The notes beneath the pieces were generated by a model. The model did no database searches, was not told the origin of the DNA, and was given only the letters and a program-made list of their open reading frames with translations. A DNA stretch of 44,062 bases, taken from an uncultured Nitrospirota bacterium. Lineage in GTDB: Bacteria; CG2-30-53-67. Shown here piece after piece: positions 19,345 to 28,455 of the stretch. A program made the translations under genes and the position numbers. Within the stretch, counting starts at the first letter, position 1, and each line of letters starts with the position of its first letter. The stretch is taken from NCBI GenBank assembly GCA_947259355.1, contig CAMYMF010000017.1, positions 1 to 44,062 of the forward strand, read 5' to 3'.

Positions 19345-19530
19345 CTACGCCGCGTCATTCAACGCAGCGAGCAGAGCATCCACTGCGACGCCGTCTGCCC
19401 GGGCCGTCGCCTCAATGGACGCCCCGCCGCCGCAGCAGGCGTCAACGTTGAAGCGGTTGAAGACCGCAATGGTTTCGGGGTATTTCTTGATCACGTCATT
19501 GATGATCATATCTTTGGTGATGGGAGTCAT
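19345..19530 (-). CDS. stand-alone DUF542 (ScdA/RIC N-terminal) protein
   Basis: A 61-residue protein made only of the DUF542 domain: MTPITKDMIINDVIKKYP, then the family-defining double cysteine at C32-C33 (DACCGGG). In ScdA/YtfE/RIC proteins this domain precedes a di-iron hemerythrin domain and the pair repairs iron-sulfur clusters damaged by nitric oxide. Here the hemerythrin part is absent, as in other short members. The cysteines may handle NO, metal or electrons; this is inference. GAGGAG lies before the ATG. It is the last gene of the run DUF1858-cupin-DUF542. Confidence 0.85.
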   Translation of the reverse strand: MTPITKDMIINDVIKKYPETIAVFNRFNVDACCGGGASIEATARADGVAVDALLAALNDAA

Positions 19531-19544
19531 GGAATTATTCTCCT

Positions 19545-19862
19545 CTACCCGGGCCGGGGCGCGACCACCGCCAGGACTGCCAGACGGGTAACGGCCCGGA
19601 TGCCATGGGGCACATCGGGCGCACAGGGCACGATATGCCCAGCAGACGCTTGGGTCTTTGCGGTTCCTACCGAAAACTCACCCTCCCCTTCCAGCACCTG
19701 CATCATCACCGTCGACGGGGCCGTGTGAGAGGCAATCTCCTGCCCCGGCTCCAAACAGAGCAAAGCCATCCGCAGATGCTCCGAATCGTGCAGCAACTGT
19801 TTCACCGGTTTGTCCGGCGAGAATTTGCGCAGGGCACCCGTATCGATGATTTCCGTCGTCAT
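19545..19862 (-). CDS. small cupin-domain protein
   Basis: A 105-residue single-cupin protein with the conserved first motif region MALLCLEPGQEIASHTAPST and VLEGEGEF, and the second motif GHIVPCAPDVPHGIRA. Metal ligands can only partly be matched: His in ASHTAP and His in PHGI are present, but the Glu and the second His of motif 1 are not obvious. Such proteins accompany NO- and redox-stress genes in anaerobes. The ATG follows AGGAGG. It lies between DUF1858 and DUF542 genes, 14 bases before the latter, so it should share their regulation. Confidence 0.8.
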   Translation of the reverse strand: MTTEIIDTGALRKFSPDKPVKQLLHDSEHLRMALLCLEPGQEIASHTAPSTVMMQVLEGEGEFSVGTAKTQASAGHIVPCAPDVPHGIRAVTRLAVLAVVAPRPG

Positions 19863-19912
19863 TGAACCCTCCTACACTGCGTCAGGCCGCAATTCCGCAG
19901 CCTGGCAATCTT

Positions 19913-20122
19913 TTAAACTTTGGTCCTCAGCATTTCGTTGATCTCATCCACGATCGTCTTCGGATCGAGATTGTGCATGGTCGAGCCGAAGGCCAGGGTC
20001 TCGACATTGATGCCGGGACAGGTGAAACAGCCGTTGCCGAAATGCTTTTCGATGATGGCTTTCGCCTCGGGGCTCATTTTGATCACTTCGCCGATGACCG
20101 AATCTTTGGTTACCTGCTGCAT
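19913..20122 (-). CDS. DUF1858 redox-disulfide domain protein
   Basis: A 69-residue protein with the DUF1858 pattern (hybrid-cluster-associated redox disulfide domain): VTKDSVIGEVIKMSPEAK, the cysteine pair C32-x2-C35 (GCFTCPGI) and a closing TIVDEINEML helix. The CxxC lies at a helix start and may cycle between thiol and disulfide. Members often sit beside hybrid cluster protein genes in NO or nitrite stress regulons. Here it heads an operon with a cupin and DUF542 gene, and a Crp/Fnr-type site with matching -10 element lies about 100 bases upstream. Confidence 0.85.
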   Translation of the reverse strand: MQQVTKDSVIGEVIKMSPEAKAIIEKHFGNGCFTCPGINVETLAFGSTMHNLDPKTIVDEINEMLRTKV

Positions 20123-20189
20123 GATGCCACCTCCCTGTTGGATCTGTCCGGGGGAAAACTCCTGGACTCCACGCCATTTTTCCTTTCAC

Positions 20190-20233
20190 AGGATATCCGA
20201 TCGGGTCACGGCGTGCGGTGATCTGAATCACAA
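20190..20233 (-). promoter_or_regulatory. Crp/Fnr (HcpR-like) class II promoter, DUF1858 operon
   Basis: Minus strand: TTGTGA (20233-20228), six bases, TCACCG, which matches TTGTGA-N6-TCACAA, the HcpR/Crp-type consensus, at ten of twelve positions. A -10-like TATCCT lies at 20195-20190, and the predicted start puts the centre of the operator at -41.5, the classical activator position. Control by an NO- or redox-responsive Crp/Fnr protein is inferred. Confidence 0.65.
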
Positions 20234-20258
20234 ATTGGACGGTTTTTGGGCAGGCAAT

Positions 20259-20447
20259 TCAAATGCTGGACGGTCCGCTGTTGTACTTCTCCCAAAAGTA
20301 CTTGCCGGCCACCACCTCCTCGGTCAACTTGTCGGAATTGGTGTAGGCCGGGATGGTGGACATGGTGTGAATGGTCAAAGCGAAAAAAACAATCATGCAG
20401 GCGAAGGATCCGATGAAAAACCAGTTCCTGGCGGTGTTCTTGGTCAT
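20259..20447 (-). CDS. NorC-like membrane stub lacking the haem domain
   Basis: A 62-residue protein matching the membrane anchor of the nitric oxide reductase small subunit NorC: TARNWFFIGSFACMIVFFAL, IHTMSTIP, and LTEEVVAGKYFWEKYN. In NorC this is followed at once by the CxxCH haem site; here the chain reads NSGPSSI and stops, with no CxxCH in any frame downstream. The ATG has a strong AGGAGG, so the gene is probably translated. It may be a truncated remnant or a small membrane partner of the short oxidase-like protein encoded divergently at 20885. The reductase NorB itself is not present. Confidence 0.7.
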   Translation of the reverse strand: MTKNTARNWFFIGSFACMIVFFALTIHTMSTIPAYTNSDKLTEEVVAGKYFWEKYNSGPSSI

Positions 20448-20520
20448 GTCAAACCTCCTTGGTTGGCTTATGGACCCTCATACAAGGGATACACCGGTGT
20501 TGGTTCACCTCCTTTCGCTG

Positions 20521-20580
20521 ATGATATTGTCTTTCGCCCCGATATAGCATGCGTGATCCTCATGAGAGACTCCAACAGGT
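20521..20580 (-). promoter_or_regulatory. conserved 45-bp motif, copy 1, upstream of NorC-like gene
   Basis: On the minus strand this carries CTCTCATGAGGATCACGCAT followed by GCTATATCGGGG. It aligns without gaps to copy 2 at 30721-30780, sharing CTCTCAT.A.GAT.AC.CATG and ATATCGGGG. It lies roughly 90-130 bases before the NorC-like start and may be a shared operator or promoter. The regulator is unknown. Confidence 0.45.
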
Positions 20581-20794
20581 CCCCGCGGCGCCACAGACAA
20601 GGCGCAGAAAATTTTCTGTAACGCCGCATGTGGCAGACTCTCCGTCTTGGCAGAATGCTACGCCGTGACAAGTCCGGCCTTGTACATAGATTGCCTCAAG
20701 CAATATCCGGATTGGTCCACAGGGATTCCGCAGCACCTGCCGGGCGCAGCCCGCCGGTACGGTTTCGTTTATACCACCCAAAAGACCGCCGAAC

Positions 20795-20837
20795 CGTGAC
20801 CTGGATCACAGAAAGACCGTTTTGCATCGGATAACAT
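20795..20837 (+). promoter_or_regulatory. Crp/Fnr-like class II promoter for oxidase-like gene
   Basis: CGTGA-N6-TCACA at 20795-20810 (centre 20802.5) precedes a -10-like TAACAT at 20832-20837; a start at about 20844 places the operator at -41.5. A 7-bp inverted repeat TTTGCAT-N8-ATGCAAA (about 20821-20842) overlaps the -10 region and could bind a second regulator. The geometry equals that of the DUF1858 promoter. Confidence 0.6.
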
Positions 20838-20884
20838 GCAAACTGAAACGGGGGCGTGTACGAGCAACTCATAGGAGTCTGAAG

Positions 20885-21295
20885 ATGGAAGGATTTGTCC
20901 AGCGCTTTATCCTGATGGGTGTGATCTACTTCATTGTCGCCAGCCTGTTGGGGCTCGTGATGATTGCTCAGCCCGGCGCGGAGAACCTGCGCTTTGCCCA
21001 TGTGCACCTGAATCTGCTCGGATGGATGTCGATGCTGATCTTCGGAGTGGGCTATCACGTCCTGCCCCGCTTCGCGGGCAAGGTGCTGCACAGCAAGCGT
21101 CTAGCCGAGATTCAGTTCTGGGCCGCCAATGCAGGACTCATCGGACTGGCATTGATTCCCCTCGCCGCCCGGCCGACCGAAGGCGATGCGCTCTATCCGC
21201 TCTTTCTGCTCTCCGGCGTGGTGGAAGTGGCGGCCATTTTGATCTTCGGCTACAACATTCTCATGACCCTTTTCATCGACAGGGCGCCCGGCTGA
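20885..21295 (+). CDS. short cbb3/NorB subunit I-like membrane protein
   Basis: A 136-residue protein with four predicted membrane helices. The central FAHVHLNLLGWMSMLIFGVG followed by YHVLPRFAGK is the type of histidine-bearing helix seen in haem-copper oxidase subunit I and NnrS-like proteins. It is far too short to be a whole oxidase or NO reductase and lacks the other conserved helices. The ATG at 20885 has AGGAG upstream; an in-frame extension to 20822 runs through the promoter and is rejected. Divergence from the NorC-like gene and a Crp/Fnr-type site suggest a joint role in NO or low-oxygen response, which is inference. Haem binding is possible through the paired histidines. Confidence 0.75.
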   Translation: MEGFVQRFILMGVIYFIVASLLGLVMIAQPGAENLRFAHVHLNLLGWMSMLIFGVGYHVLPRFAGKVLHSKRLAEIQFWAANAGLIGLALIPLAARPTEGDALYPLFLLSGVVEVAAILIFGYNILMTLFIDRAPG

Positions 21296-21303
21296 GACGG
21301 CGC

Positions 21304-23310
21304 TCAGGCCTTGAACGTGATGAGCACATCGCCCGTCTCGACCGCCTTTCCCGAGGCCGCCTGAACCGCTTCTATCGTGCCGTCGCAGGGGGACGAAACG
21401 CCGCACTCCATCTTCATCGATTCGATCACCACCAGGTCCTGACCGCGAAAGACCCGTTCGCCCTCTTTGACCAGGATGTCCACCACCATCCCCGGCAGTG
21501 GTGAAACAAGGTGCCTGTCCTGCGCCGCATCCTCTCGCCGGGGCATGAACTGCGCCAGTTCCCATTCCCGGGGCGTGTAGATCTCGAAAACGCAGGTAAA
21601 CCCCGAGAAGGCGACCCAGATGAAGTTCCCCTCATAGGCGAGCCGGAAATACTGATAGTGATCGTTGATCTTGAGTTTGAGGCGGCGGCGGTAATACTCA
21701 AAGACCGGCGAGATGACATCATGGTCGGTGCCATCGACCTTGAAGCTCCAGTGGGGCGACGCCGGGCTGCCCAGCAGATGAACTTCAAAGACCTCTTCGC
21801 CCCCCTTGACCACGTAGCGGTGCCACGGTTCGGGCTTGTGGGACGGCCCCACCCGTGCGGCCATCGGTTTGAGCGACTCTCGCACGAGGTTCTGACGATT
21901 GTGATAGACCATGGTCGCGGCGACGACCATGGCTTCCATCCGCTCCCGGGGCTGCTCGGGCAGCGTGTCCTTTTGAAAATACTCCTCGATGAAACCGGTG
22001 GAGAGGTACCCGTTGATGAAGGCCGAATGATTCAGGATGGCATTGACAAAGTCCAGATTGCTGGTGACCCCCTCGATGCGGTATCGGTTGAGGGCATGGA
22101 CCAGGGTCTGGCGCGCCTCTTCCCGGGTATCGCCCCAGCTGATCACCTTCGACAGCAATGAGTCGTAGTAGACGCTGACGAAGCTGCCGCTTTCGATACC
22201 GCTGTCCAGCCGGACATGCTCGCCCCGCAGGGGGGCATAGCGCGTGATCAGTCCCGTGGAGGGCAGAAAATTCCGGGAGGGATCCTCGGCACAGATCCTG
22301 GCCTCCATGGACCACCCTTTGATGGTCACATCGTCCTGAGTGATGGGCAGGCGCTCCCCGGCGGCGACGCGCAGCTGCAATTCGACCAAGTCCAGCGCGG
22401 TCACCAGCTCGGTCACGGGGTGTTCCACCTGGAGGCGCGTATTCATTTCCATGAAGAAGAAATCACCCCGCTCGTCCAGGATAAACTCCACCGTCCCCGC
22501 ATTGGTATAGCCCGCTTCCCGCGCCAGTGCACAGGCCATCATCCCCATGCGCCGGCGAAGCTCTCGGTTCACTGCCAGCGAGGGGGCCTCCTCGATCACC
22601 TTCTGGTAGCGGCGTTGAATGGAGCATTCCCGCTCGCCCAGAGAGACGACCTCTCCGTGCTGATCGGCAATGATCTGTATCTCGATGTGGCGGGGCGTCG
22701 TGATGTAGCGTTCTAGAAAGATACGGTCGTCCCCGAAGCCTTTGCGGGTCTCGTCCTGGGCCGACTTCAGGGCGGCGCCCAATTCATCGGGACCCGAGAC
22801 GATCCGCATGCCCCGGCCGCCCCCGCCGGCGGCCGGCTTGAGGAGCACCGGATAGCCCACGTCATCGGCCACCCGCTCAACCTGCTTCAAACTGGTCAGC
22901 GGCTTGTGATAGCCCGGCACCACGGGGACGCCGGCACGGATGGCCAAATCCTTCGCGGATATCTTGTCTCCCAGAGCGGCGATCACCTTGGCGGCGGGGC
23001 CGATGAAGACCAGACCCGCCTCAACCACCCCCTTGGCAAAGGCGGCATTCTCTGAGAGAAAGCCGTAGCCCGGATGCACGGCCTCACAGCCGTGATCCAG
23101 CGCAGCCTGAATGATCTTCTCCTTCACCAAATAAGACTCACTGGAGGGTGCGGGACCGAGTAACACCGCTTCGTCCGCCTCCCGTACATGCAGGGAACGG
23201 GCGTCGATTTCGGAGTAGACGGCCACCGTCCCGATGCCGAGGCGCCGGCAGGTCCGGATGACCCGGACGGCAATCTCACCCCGATTGGCGATCAGTATTT
23301 TCTTAAACAT
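21304..23310 (-). CDS. pccA: acyl-CoA carboxylase biotin carboxylase/BCCP subunit (propionyl-CoA type)
   Basis: A 668-residue alpha subunit joining a biotin carboxylase (KKILIANRGEIAVRVIRTCR at the start, ATP-grasp KPAAGGGGRGMRIV, EMNTRLQVEHPVTE), a middle subunit-contact domain, and a C-terminal biotinyl domain. The biotin Lys is K633 in ESMKMEC; most carriers have AMKM, so the Ser for Ala change is minor. It carboxylates biotin with ATP and bicarbonate for transfer by PccB. Context with methylmalonyl-CoA mutase and epimerase makes propionyl-CoA the likely substrate. ATG at 23310 is preceded by GGGGGAG. It is the last gene of the operon and ends eight bases from a convergent gene. Confidence 0.92.
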   Translation of the reverse strand: MFKKILIANRGEIAVRVIRTCRRLGIGTVAVYSEIDARSLHVREADEAVLLGPAPSSESYLVKEKIIQAALDHGCEAVHPGYGFLSENAAFAKGVVEAGLVFIGPAAKVIAALGDKISAKDLAIRAGVPVVPGYHKPLTSLKQVERVADDVGYPVLLKPAAGGGGRGMRIVSGPDELGAALKSAQDETRKGFGDDRIFLERYITTPRHIEIQIIADQHGEVVSLGERECSIQRRYQKVIEEAPSLAVNRELRRRMGMMACALAREAGYTNAGTVEFILDERGDFFFMEMNTRLQVEHPVTELVTALDLVELQLRVAAGERLPITQDDVTIKGWSMEARICAEDPSRNFLPSTGLITRYAPLRGEHVRLDSGIESGSFVSVYYDSLLSKVISWGDTREEARQTLVHALNRYRIEGVTSNLDFVNAILNHSAFINGYLSTGFIEEYFQKDTLPEQPRERMEAMVVAATMVYHNRQNLVRESLKPMAARVGPSHKPEPWHRYVVKGGEEVFEVHLLGSPASPHWSFKVDGTDHDVISPVFEYYRRRLKLKINDHYQYFRLAYEGNFIWVAFSGFTCVFEIYTPREWELAQFMPRREDAAQDRHLVSPLPGMVVDILVKEGERVFRGQDLVVIESMKMECGVSSPCDGTIEAVQAASGKAVETGDVLITFKA

Positions 23311-23391
23311 GGTCTCCCCCCACAGGATGTTGGCTGCCGTCGGCAGCACGTCTGGCGTTTCGTAAGGGATTCAACGCCTCCCCTATCCCAT

Positions 23392-24948
23392 TTAGAGCGG
23401 AATATTGCCGTGCTTGCGACGGGGCTGCTCCACCTGCTTGCCTTCAAGAAACTGCAGGCTTCGAATGAGCCGATGGCGCGTATCGCGCGGTGAGATGACG
23501 TCATCGATAAAGCCCCGTTTGGCGGCCATGAACGGATTGGCAAAGCGCCGCCGATACTCCTCGGTCTTCTGCCCGAGGTAGGCCTCCGGGTCGGCGGCCT
23601 CCCTGATCTCCCGCCGGTAGATAATCTCCGCCGCCCCCTTCGGTCCCAGCACGGCGATCTCGGCGGTGGGCCAAGCGAAGTTGATGTCGCAGCGGATGTG
23701 CTTGGAGTTCATGACCACGTAGGCGCCGCCATAGGCCTTGCGGATGATCACCGTAATCCGGGGGACCGTCGCCTCCACGAAGGCATAGAGCAGTTTGGCG
23801 CCGTGGCGGATGATCCCGCCGTGCTCCTGTTCGGGCCCGGGCATGAAGCCCGGCACATCTTCCAGACAGATGAGGGGGATGTTGAACGCGTCGCAGAAAC
23901 GCACGAACCGGGCCGCCTTTTCCGAGGCCTGGATGTCGAGCACCCCCGCCAGCACCGCCGGCTGGTTGGCGATGAGGCCGATGGTCTGGCCGCCGAGACG
24001 CCCGAAACCGACGATGATGTTGCGGGCAAAATGGGGCTGCACCTCAAGGAACTCCGCCCCGTCCAGAATGCTGCGAATCAGGATCTTCATGTCATAGGAC
24101 TGATTGGGGTTTTCGGGAACCAGATAATCGAGGGCCGGATCGACCCGTTCCGCTGGATCCCTGAGATCGAGAATGGGCGCGCCCTGCTGGTTGTTGGAGG
24201 GGAGATAGCTGATGAGGCGGCGCACCTCCCGAAGACAGAGAATGTCGTTGGGGAGCATGAAATGGGCCACGCCGCTCTTGCTGCTGTGCACCCGCGCGCC
24301 GCCCAGATCCTCTGCGCTGATATCCTGGTGGGTGACGGTTTTGACCACGTTGGGGCCCGTCACAAACATGTTGGAGGTCTTCTCCACCATGAAGGTGAAA
24401 TCGGTCATGGCCGGGCTGTAAACGGCCCCGCCCGCGCAGGGACCCATGATGCAAGAAATCTGTGGCACCACACCACTGGCGAGCACGTTGCGGGCAAAGA
24501 CCTCGCCATAGGCCGCAAGGGATTCCACCCCCTCCTGAATCCGCGCGCCGCCCGAATCGTTGAGGCCGATGATGGGCGCGCCGACCCGCACGGCATGATC
24601 CATGACCTTACAGATCTTCTCCGAATGGGCATCGCCCAGGGCGCCGCCCATGACGGTGAAGTCCTGGCTGAAGACGAAAACCTCTCGGCCGTCGATGGTT
24701 CCGTGACCGGTGATCACACCGTCGCCCGGCACTTCCTGCAACCCCATCTCCGGATCGGCCCGCCCCGTCATCAGCAGGTCAAACTCCTCAAAGGAGCCCT
24801 CGTCCAGGAGAAGCTCGGCCCGCTCCCGCGCCGTGAGTTTGCCCTTGCCGTGCTGGGCCTCGATCCGCTTGGCACCACCGCCGAGCAGGGCCTTTTCCTT
24901 CAACATCTGGAGTTCTGACAAATTGCTGTGTCGGGGCTGCTGCGCCAT
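23392..24948 (-). CDS. pccB: propionyl-CoA carboxylase carboxyltransferase subunit
   Basis: A 518-residue beta subunit of the acyl-CoA carboxylase. Typical blocks are [39 protein letters not shown], the first oxyanion-type segment [41 protein letters not shown], and in the second half [20 protein letters not shown] and [13 protein letters not shown]. It moves the carboxyl from biotin to propionyl-CoA giving (S)-methylmalonyl-CoA, or the reverse. A decarboxylase alpha subunit would look alike, but the adjacent biotin carboxylase argues for the ATP-dependent enzyme. The ATG at 24948 has GAGGAGG upstream. Confidence 0.93.
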   Translation of the reverse strand: MAQQPRHSNLSELQMLKEKALLGGGAKRIEAQHGKGKLTARERAELLLDEGSFEEFDLLMTGRADPEMGLQEVPGDGVITGHGTIDGREVFVFSQDFTVMGGALGDAHSEKICKVMDHAVRVGAPIIGLNDSGGARIQEGVESLAAYGEVFARNVLASGVVPQISCIMGPCAGGAVYSPAMTDFTFMVEKTSNMFVTGPNVVKTVTHQDISAEDLGGARVHSSKSGVAHFMLPNDILCLREVRRLISYLPSNNQQGAPILDLRDPAERVDPALDYLVPENPNQSYDMKILIRSILDGAEFLEVQPHFARNIIVGFGRLGGQTIGLIANQPAVLAGVLDIQASEKAARFVRFCDAFNIPLICLEDVPGFMPGPEQEHGGIIRHGAKLLYAFVEATVPRITVIIRKAYGGAYVVMNSKHIRCDINFAWPTAEIAVLGPKGAAEIIYRREIREAADPEAYLGQKTEEYRRRFANPFMAAKRGFIDDVISPRDTRHRLIRSLQFLEGKQVEQPRRKHGNIPL

Positions 24949-24971
24949 GGGTACCTCCTCGGGGTCGGCGG

Positions 24972-25370
24972 TTACTCGCAGAATTCGGTGAGCACGCCGT
25001 GGGTGCTCTTGGGATGGAGAAAGGCAACCTGCTTGCCGCCGGCACCGGCAATGGGGGTTTCGTGGACGAGTCGGCACCCGCCGTCCCGGGCTCGCGTCAG
25101 CTGCGCCTCGATGTCGTCGGTGGCATAGGCAATGTGGTGGATCCCCTCCCCCTGCTTGTCGATGAATTTCGCGATGGGGCTGTCCGGCGCGGTCGGCTCG
25201 AGCAGTTCGATGTGCACCTCTCCCACCGAGAAAAACGCGGTGCGCACCTTCTGCGATGCCACCTCTTCGATGCCTTCACACGTCAGGCCTAGGATCTCTT
25301 CATAGAATTTGCGCGCCGCGGCAAGGGAGCTGACCGCCACGCCGATATGATCGATCTTTTGAATCATCAC
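24972..25370 (-). CDS. mce: methylmalonyl-CoA epimerase
   Basis: A 132-residue VOC-fold epimerase that interconverts (S)- and (R)-methylmalonyl-CoA, linking carboxylase and mutase. Metal ligands of the family can be placed: H8 in KIDHIGVAV, the [10 protein letters not shown] strand, the His pair in GEGIHHIAY and the Glu in LTEFCE. Length is normal. The gene lies between the large mutase subunit and pccB; its start directly follows the mutase stop without a gap, as expected within a tight operon. Confidence 0.93.
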   Translation of the reverse strand: MMIQKIDHIGVAVSSLAAARKFYEEILGLTCEGIEEVASQKVRTAFFSVGEVHIELLEPTAPDSPIAKFIDKQGEGIHHIAYATDDIEAQLTRARDGGCRLVHETPIAGAGGKQVAFLHPKSTHGVLTEFCE

Positions 25371-27020
25371 TCACCCCGCATCCCGGAATTCCCCGAAGGT
25401 ATCCCGCATCACCCGGCAGATTTCGCCCAAGGTCGCGTAGCAGCGCACCGCCTCCAGAATAGCCGGCATCAGATTGGCATCGCTTCGGGCCGTCTTTCCG
25501 AGCTTCGCCAGGGCCGCCTGGACGGCGGCGCTGTCGCGGCTCTGTCGCAACTTCTTCAGGCCCTGCACCTGGGCCCGCTCCACTTCAGGATCGATACGCA
25601 GCAAGGGCGGGCGCACTTTCTCATCGGTCTGAAACTTATTCACTCCCACCACGACGCGCTCGCCCTGCTCGATCTCCCGCTGATAGTCGTACGCGCTGTT
25701 TTCTATCTGTCGCTGCACGAAACCATCCTCGATGGCCGCGACCACCCCGCCGGCCCGGTCGATGGTGTCGATCAGCTCGGAGGCCTGGGCCTCGATACTG
25801 TCGGTCAGCTGCTCGATGAAGTACGAACCCGCCAGGGGATCGACGGTGTCACCCACTCCCGATTCGTAGGCGATCACCTGCTGGGTGCGCAGGGCGATGC
25901 GAACCGACTCCTCCGTCGGCAGGGCCAGCGCCTCGTCCCGGGAGTTGGTATGCAGCGACTGGGTGCCCCCGAGCACCGCTGCCAGCGCTTGGAGTGTCAC
26001 GCGCACGACATTGTTGTCGATCTGCTGCGCGGTCAGCGTGTTGCCCGCGGTCTGGGTGTGGAACCGCAGCATCATGCTGGACGGCTGCGTGGCCCCGAAG
26101 CGCTCTTTCATGAGGCGCGCCCAGAGCCGACGGGCTGCACGGAACTTGGCCACCTCCTCCAGGACGTCGGAGGACGCGTTGAAGAAAAAGGAGAGCCGGC
26201 GCGCAAAGGAGTCCAGCTCCAGTCCCGCATCCAGGGCCGCCTGCACATAGGCCGTCCCATTGGCCAGGGTGAAGGCCACCTCCTGAACCGCAGTCGATCC
26301 GGCCTCCCGGATATGGTAGCCCGAGATGGAAATGGTGTTAAACACCGGGGTGTGCTGGCTGCACCACTGAAAGATGTCGGTAATGATTCGCAGGCTCGGT
26401 CTCGGCGGAAAGATATAGGTGCCCCGGGCCACGTACTCCTTGAGAATGTCGTTCTGGATGGTCCCCTTGATCTTCTCGCCGGGCACCCCCTGTTTCTCCG
26501 CCACAGCCACATACATGGCCAGCAGGACCGCAGCGGAGGCATTGATCGTCATGGAGGTGGAGACCGTGTCGAGGGGAATCTGGTCGAAGAGCACTTCCAT
26601 GTCGGCCAGCGAGTCGATGGCCACGCCGACCTTGCCGACTTCGCCGACGCTCATGGAATCGTCTGAGTCGTAGCCAATCTGGGTGGGCAGGTCGAACGCG
26701 ACGGAAAGACCCGTCGTCCCATGCTCGAGCAGATACCGGTAACGCCTGTTTGATTCGGCCGCATTGGAAAAACCGGCGTACTGGCGCATCGTCCAGAGGC
26801 GCCCCCGGTACATGGTGGGCTGCACCCCCCGCGTGAAGGGGTATTGCCCGGGAAAGCCGAGCTTCTCCAGGTAGGACGCATCGATCTTCTCCGGACAGGC
26901 CACCCGCGGCACCTCTTCGCCGCCGTGATGGGTGAACTTCTCCTTGCGCTCGGGAAATCGCTGCAGACTCTTGCCCAGCACTCTCTCTTCCCACTCTCTT
27001 GCCTTTGGATGCTCAGCCAT
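25371..27020 (-). CDS. mcmA1: methylmalonyl-CoA mutase large (catalytic) subunit
   Basis: A 549-residue catalytic subunit of the adenosylcobalamin enzyme that isomerises (R)-methylmalonyl-CoA and succinyl-CoA. Conserved blocks include [71 protein letters not shown] and [18 protein letters not shown]. The cobalamin-binding domain is not fused; it is encoded separately at 27988. This split form is usual in archaea and several anaerobic bacteria. The ATG at 27020 starts the family N terminus; the longer frame to 27158 runs into meaB and is rejected. Confidence 0.95.
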   Translation of the reverse strand: MAEHPKAREWEERVLGKSLQRFPERKEKFTHHGGEEVPRVACPEKIDASYLEKLGFPGQYPFTRGVQPTMYRGRLWTMRQYAGFSNAAESNRRYRYLLEHGTTGLSVAFDLPTQIGYDSDDSMSVGEVGKVGVAIDSLADMEVLFDQIPLDTVSTSMTINASAAVLLAMYVAVAEKQGVPGEKIKGTIQNDILKEYVARGTYIFPPRPSLRIITDIFQWCSQHTPVFNTISISGYHIREAGSTAVQEVAFTLANGTAYVQAALDAGLELDSFARRLSFFFNASSDVLEEVAKFRAARRLWARLMKERFGATQPSSMMLRFHTQTAGNTLTAQQIDNNVVRVTLQALAAVLGGTQSLHTNSRDEALALPTEESVRIALRTQQVIAYESGVGDTVDPLAGSYFIEQLTDSIEAQASELIDTIDRAGGVVAAIEDGFVQRQIENSAYDYQREIEQGERVVVGVNKFQTDEKVRPPLLRIDPEVERAQVQGLKKLRQSRDSAAVQAALAKLGKTARSDANLMPAILEAVRCYATLGEICRVMRDTFGEFRDAG

Positions 27021-27046
27021 GATGCTTTCCTCGCTGCGGCACGGAC

Positions 27047-27961
27047 TCAAAACCCTTTGAGAATCGCCGCCGCCTTCAACCGGGGATCCCCCGTTCGGTT
27101 CGTGCCACTCTTGGCGATTTTCTCCAGCAGTTTGGGCCTCAGTAGTTCCAGGGCCCAATCGAGCACTTCCAGATCGTGGGCATGCCGGCGTCGCCGGCCA
27201 TGCTCACCGCCCTGTCGGTATATTTTCTCCAGAGCCGCCACCGTCTCCAGCAACTCGGCCACCCCTTCACCCCGGGAGGCCACCGTCATGCAGACCTCCG
27301 TGCTGCCCCCCTTGTCCCGGCTCTCCCGGGCCACGGCTTCCATGTCCATGGCCAATGTCTCCGCACCCGCGCAGTCGGCCTTGTTCACGACCAGGATGTC
27401 GGCGACTTCCAGGAGTCCCGCCTTCATGGCCTGGATGTCATCCCCCAGACCCGGTGCCAGCACCAGTGCCGTCACGTCGGCGAGTCGGATGATGTCCATT
27501 TCGGACTGGCCCACCCCGACGGTCTCTATGATGACCGGGGAACAGCCGCTACTTGCCAGAATCCGCACCGTCGCGCCGGCTGCCGCGCACAAACCGCCGA
27601 GGCGTCCCCGCGTGGCCATGGAACGGACGACGACGTCGCTGTCCAGCGCGTGGCGCATCATGCGAATCCGGTCGCCCAGGAAAGCGCCTCCGGAAATGGC
27701 CGAAGAGGGGTCAATGGCAATGACCCCGATGCGCTGACTGCGGGCACGGTATCCCAAAATGATCTGATCGGTCAGTGTGGACTTGCCCGCACCGGGAGGA
27801 CCGGTGATTCCCAGCACCAGGGCCTGTTCAATGCGGGACTCGTCGAGGGAGCCGAGAATCGTTTCCGAAAGCGGATCCCCGTCTTCCACCAGCGAGATGG
27901 CCCGGGCGATGGCGCGCGGGTCCCGTGCTTTCAAACCCTGCAGGAGATCCTCTCTATTCAT
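27047..27961 (-). CDS. meaB: methylmalonyl-CoA mutase-associated GTPase MeaB
   Basis: A 304-residue G3E-family GTPase that guards and reloads the adenosylcobalamin of methylmalonyl-CoA mutase. The P-loop is GPPGAGKST at about 54-62, with [20 protein letters not shown] (switch region), ETVGVGQSE (Walker B/switch II) and [11 protein letters not shown] for guanine specificity. The C-terminal dimerisation arm is present. It lies between the two mutase subunit genes with gaps of 26 bases on both sides, which fixes its assignment over the paralogous ArgK-type name. Confidence 0.94.
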   Translation of the reverse strand: MNREDLLQGLKARDPRAIARAISLVEDGDPLSETILGSLDESRIEQALVLGITGPPGAGKSTLTDQIILGYRARSQRIGVIAIDPSSAISGGAFLGDRIRMMRHALDSDVVVRSMATRGRLGGLCAAAGATVRILASSGCSPVIIETVGVGQSEMDIIRLADVTALVLAPGLGDDIQAMKAGLLEVADILVVNKADCAGAETLAMDMEAVARESRDKGGSTEVCMTVASRGEGVAELLETVAALEKIYRQGGEHGRRRRHAHDLEVLDWALELLRPKLLEKIAKSGTNRTGDPRLKAAAILKGF

Positions 27962-27987
27962 CGGCCGCTCTTCTTTGCGGGCGCCGT

Positions 27988-28416
27988 CTATGTCTTGGAC
28001 CTGCCCTGGTGATGTCTGTCGCAGGCCTTCTCAAACGCTTCGATCACCTGGGCCAACGACGTGCCCGGCGTGTAGACTTCCACGATTCCCGCCTGCTTGA
28101 GGGCATTCAGGTCCTCATCGGGGATGACCCCGCCGCCCAGAACGGGAATGTCGCCGGCCCCCCGCTGCTTCAAGGCCTCCACCACCGCCGGAAAGAGGCG
28201 CAGGTGCGCACCCGACAGGGAAGAGAGACCGACCGCGGAAACATCCTCCTGCACGGCGGCGGCGGCAATCTCTTCGGGCGTACGCCGGATGCCGGTGTAG
28301 ACCGCCTCAAAGCCGGCATCCCGCAACGCACGGGCCAGCACTTTGGCCCCCCGGTCATGACCGTCGAGGCCGGGCTTTCCGATGAGGACACGGTATTTTT
28401 TGCTCCGTCCAGCCAT
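27988..28416 (-). CDS. mcmA2: methylmalonyl-CoA mutase small cobalamin-binding subunit
   Basis: A 142-residue B12-binding domain protein with the base-off signature DxHxxG at D18, H20 and G23 (KPGLDGHDRGAK), where the His replaces dimethylbenzimidazole as the cobalt ligand. The rest follows the Rossmann-like pattern (VGLSSLSGAHLRLFP, VLGGGVIPDEDLNALKQAGI, YTPGTS). It completes the mutase with the product of the 25371 gene. It lies 39 bases after sucD. Confidence 0.94.
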   Translation of the reverse strand: MAGRSKKYRVLIGKPGLDGHDRGAKVLARALRDAGFEAVYTGIRRTPEEIAAAAVQEDVSAVGLSSLSGAHLRLFPAVVEALKQRGAGDIPVLGGGVIPDEDLNALKQAGIVEVYTPGTSLAQVIEAFEKACDRHHQGRSKT

Positions 28417-28455
28417 ACACTCCTCCGCACCCTTTGAGATATAAGACCCTTCGCG

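Noticed and set aside
21285-21310. Shared terminator between the oxidase-like gene and pccA
   Set aside because: A GGCTGAG/CTCAGGCC hairpin can be drawn, but it has a bulge and no T-run on either side.
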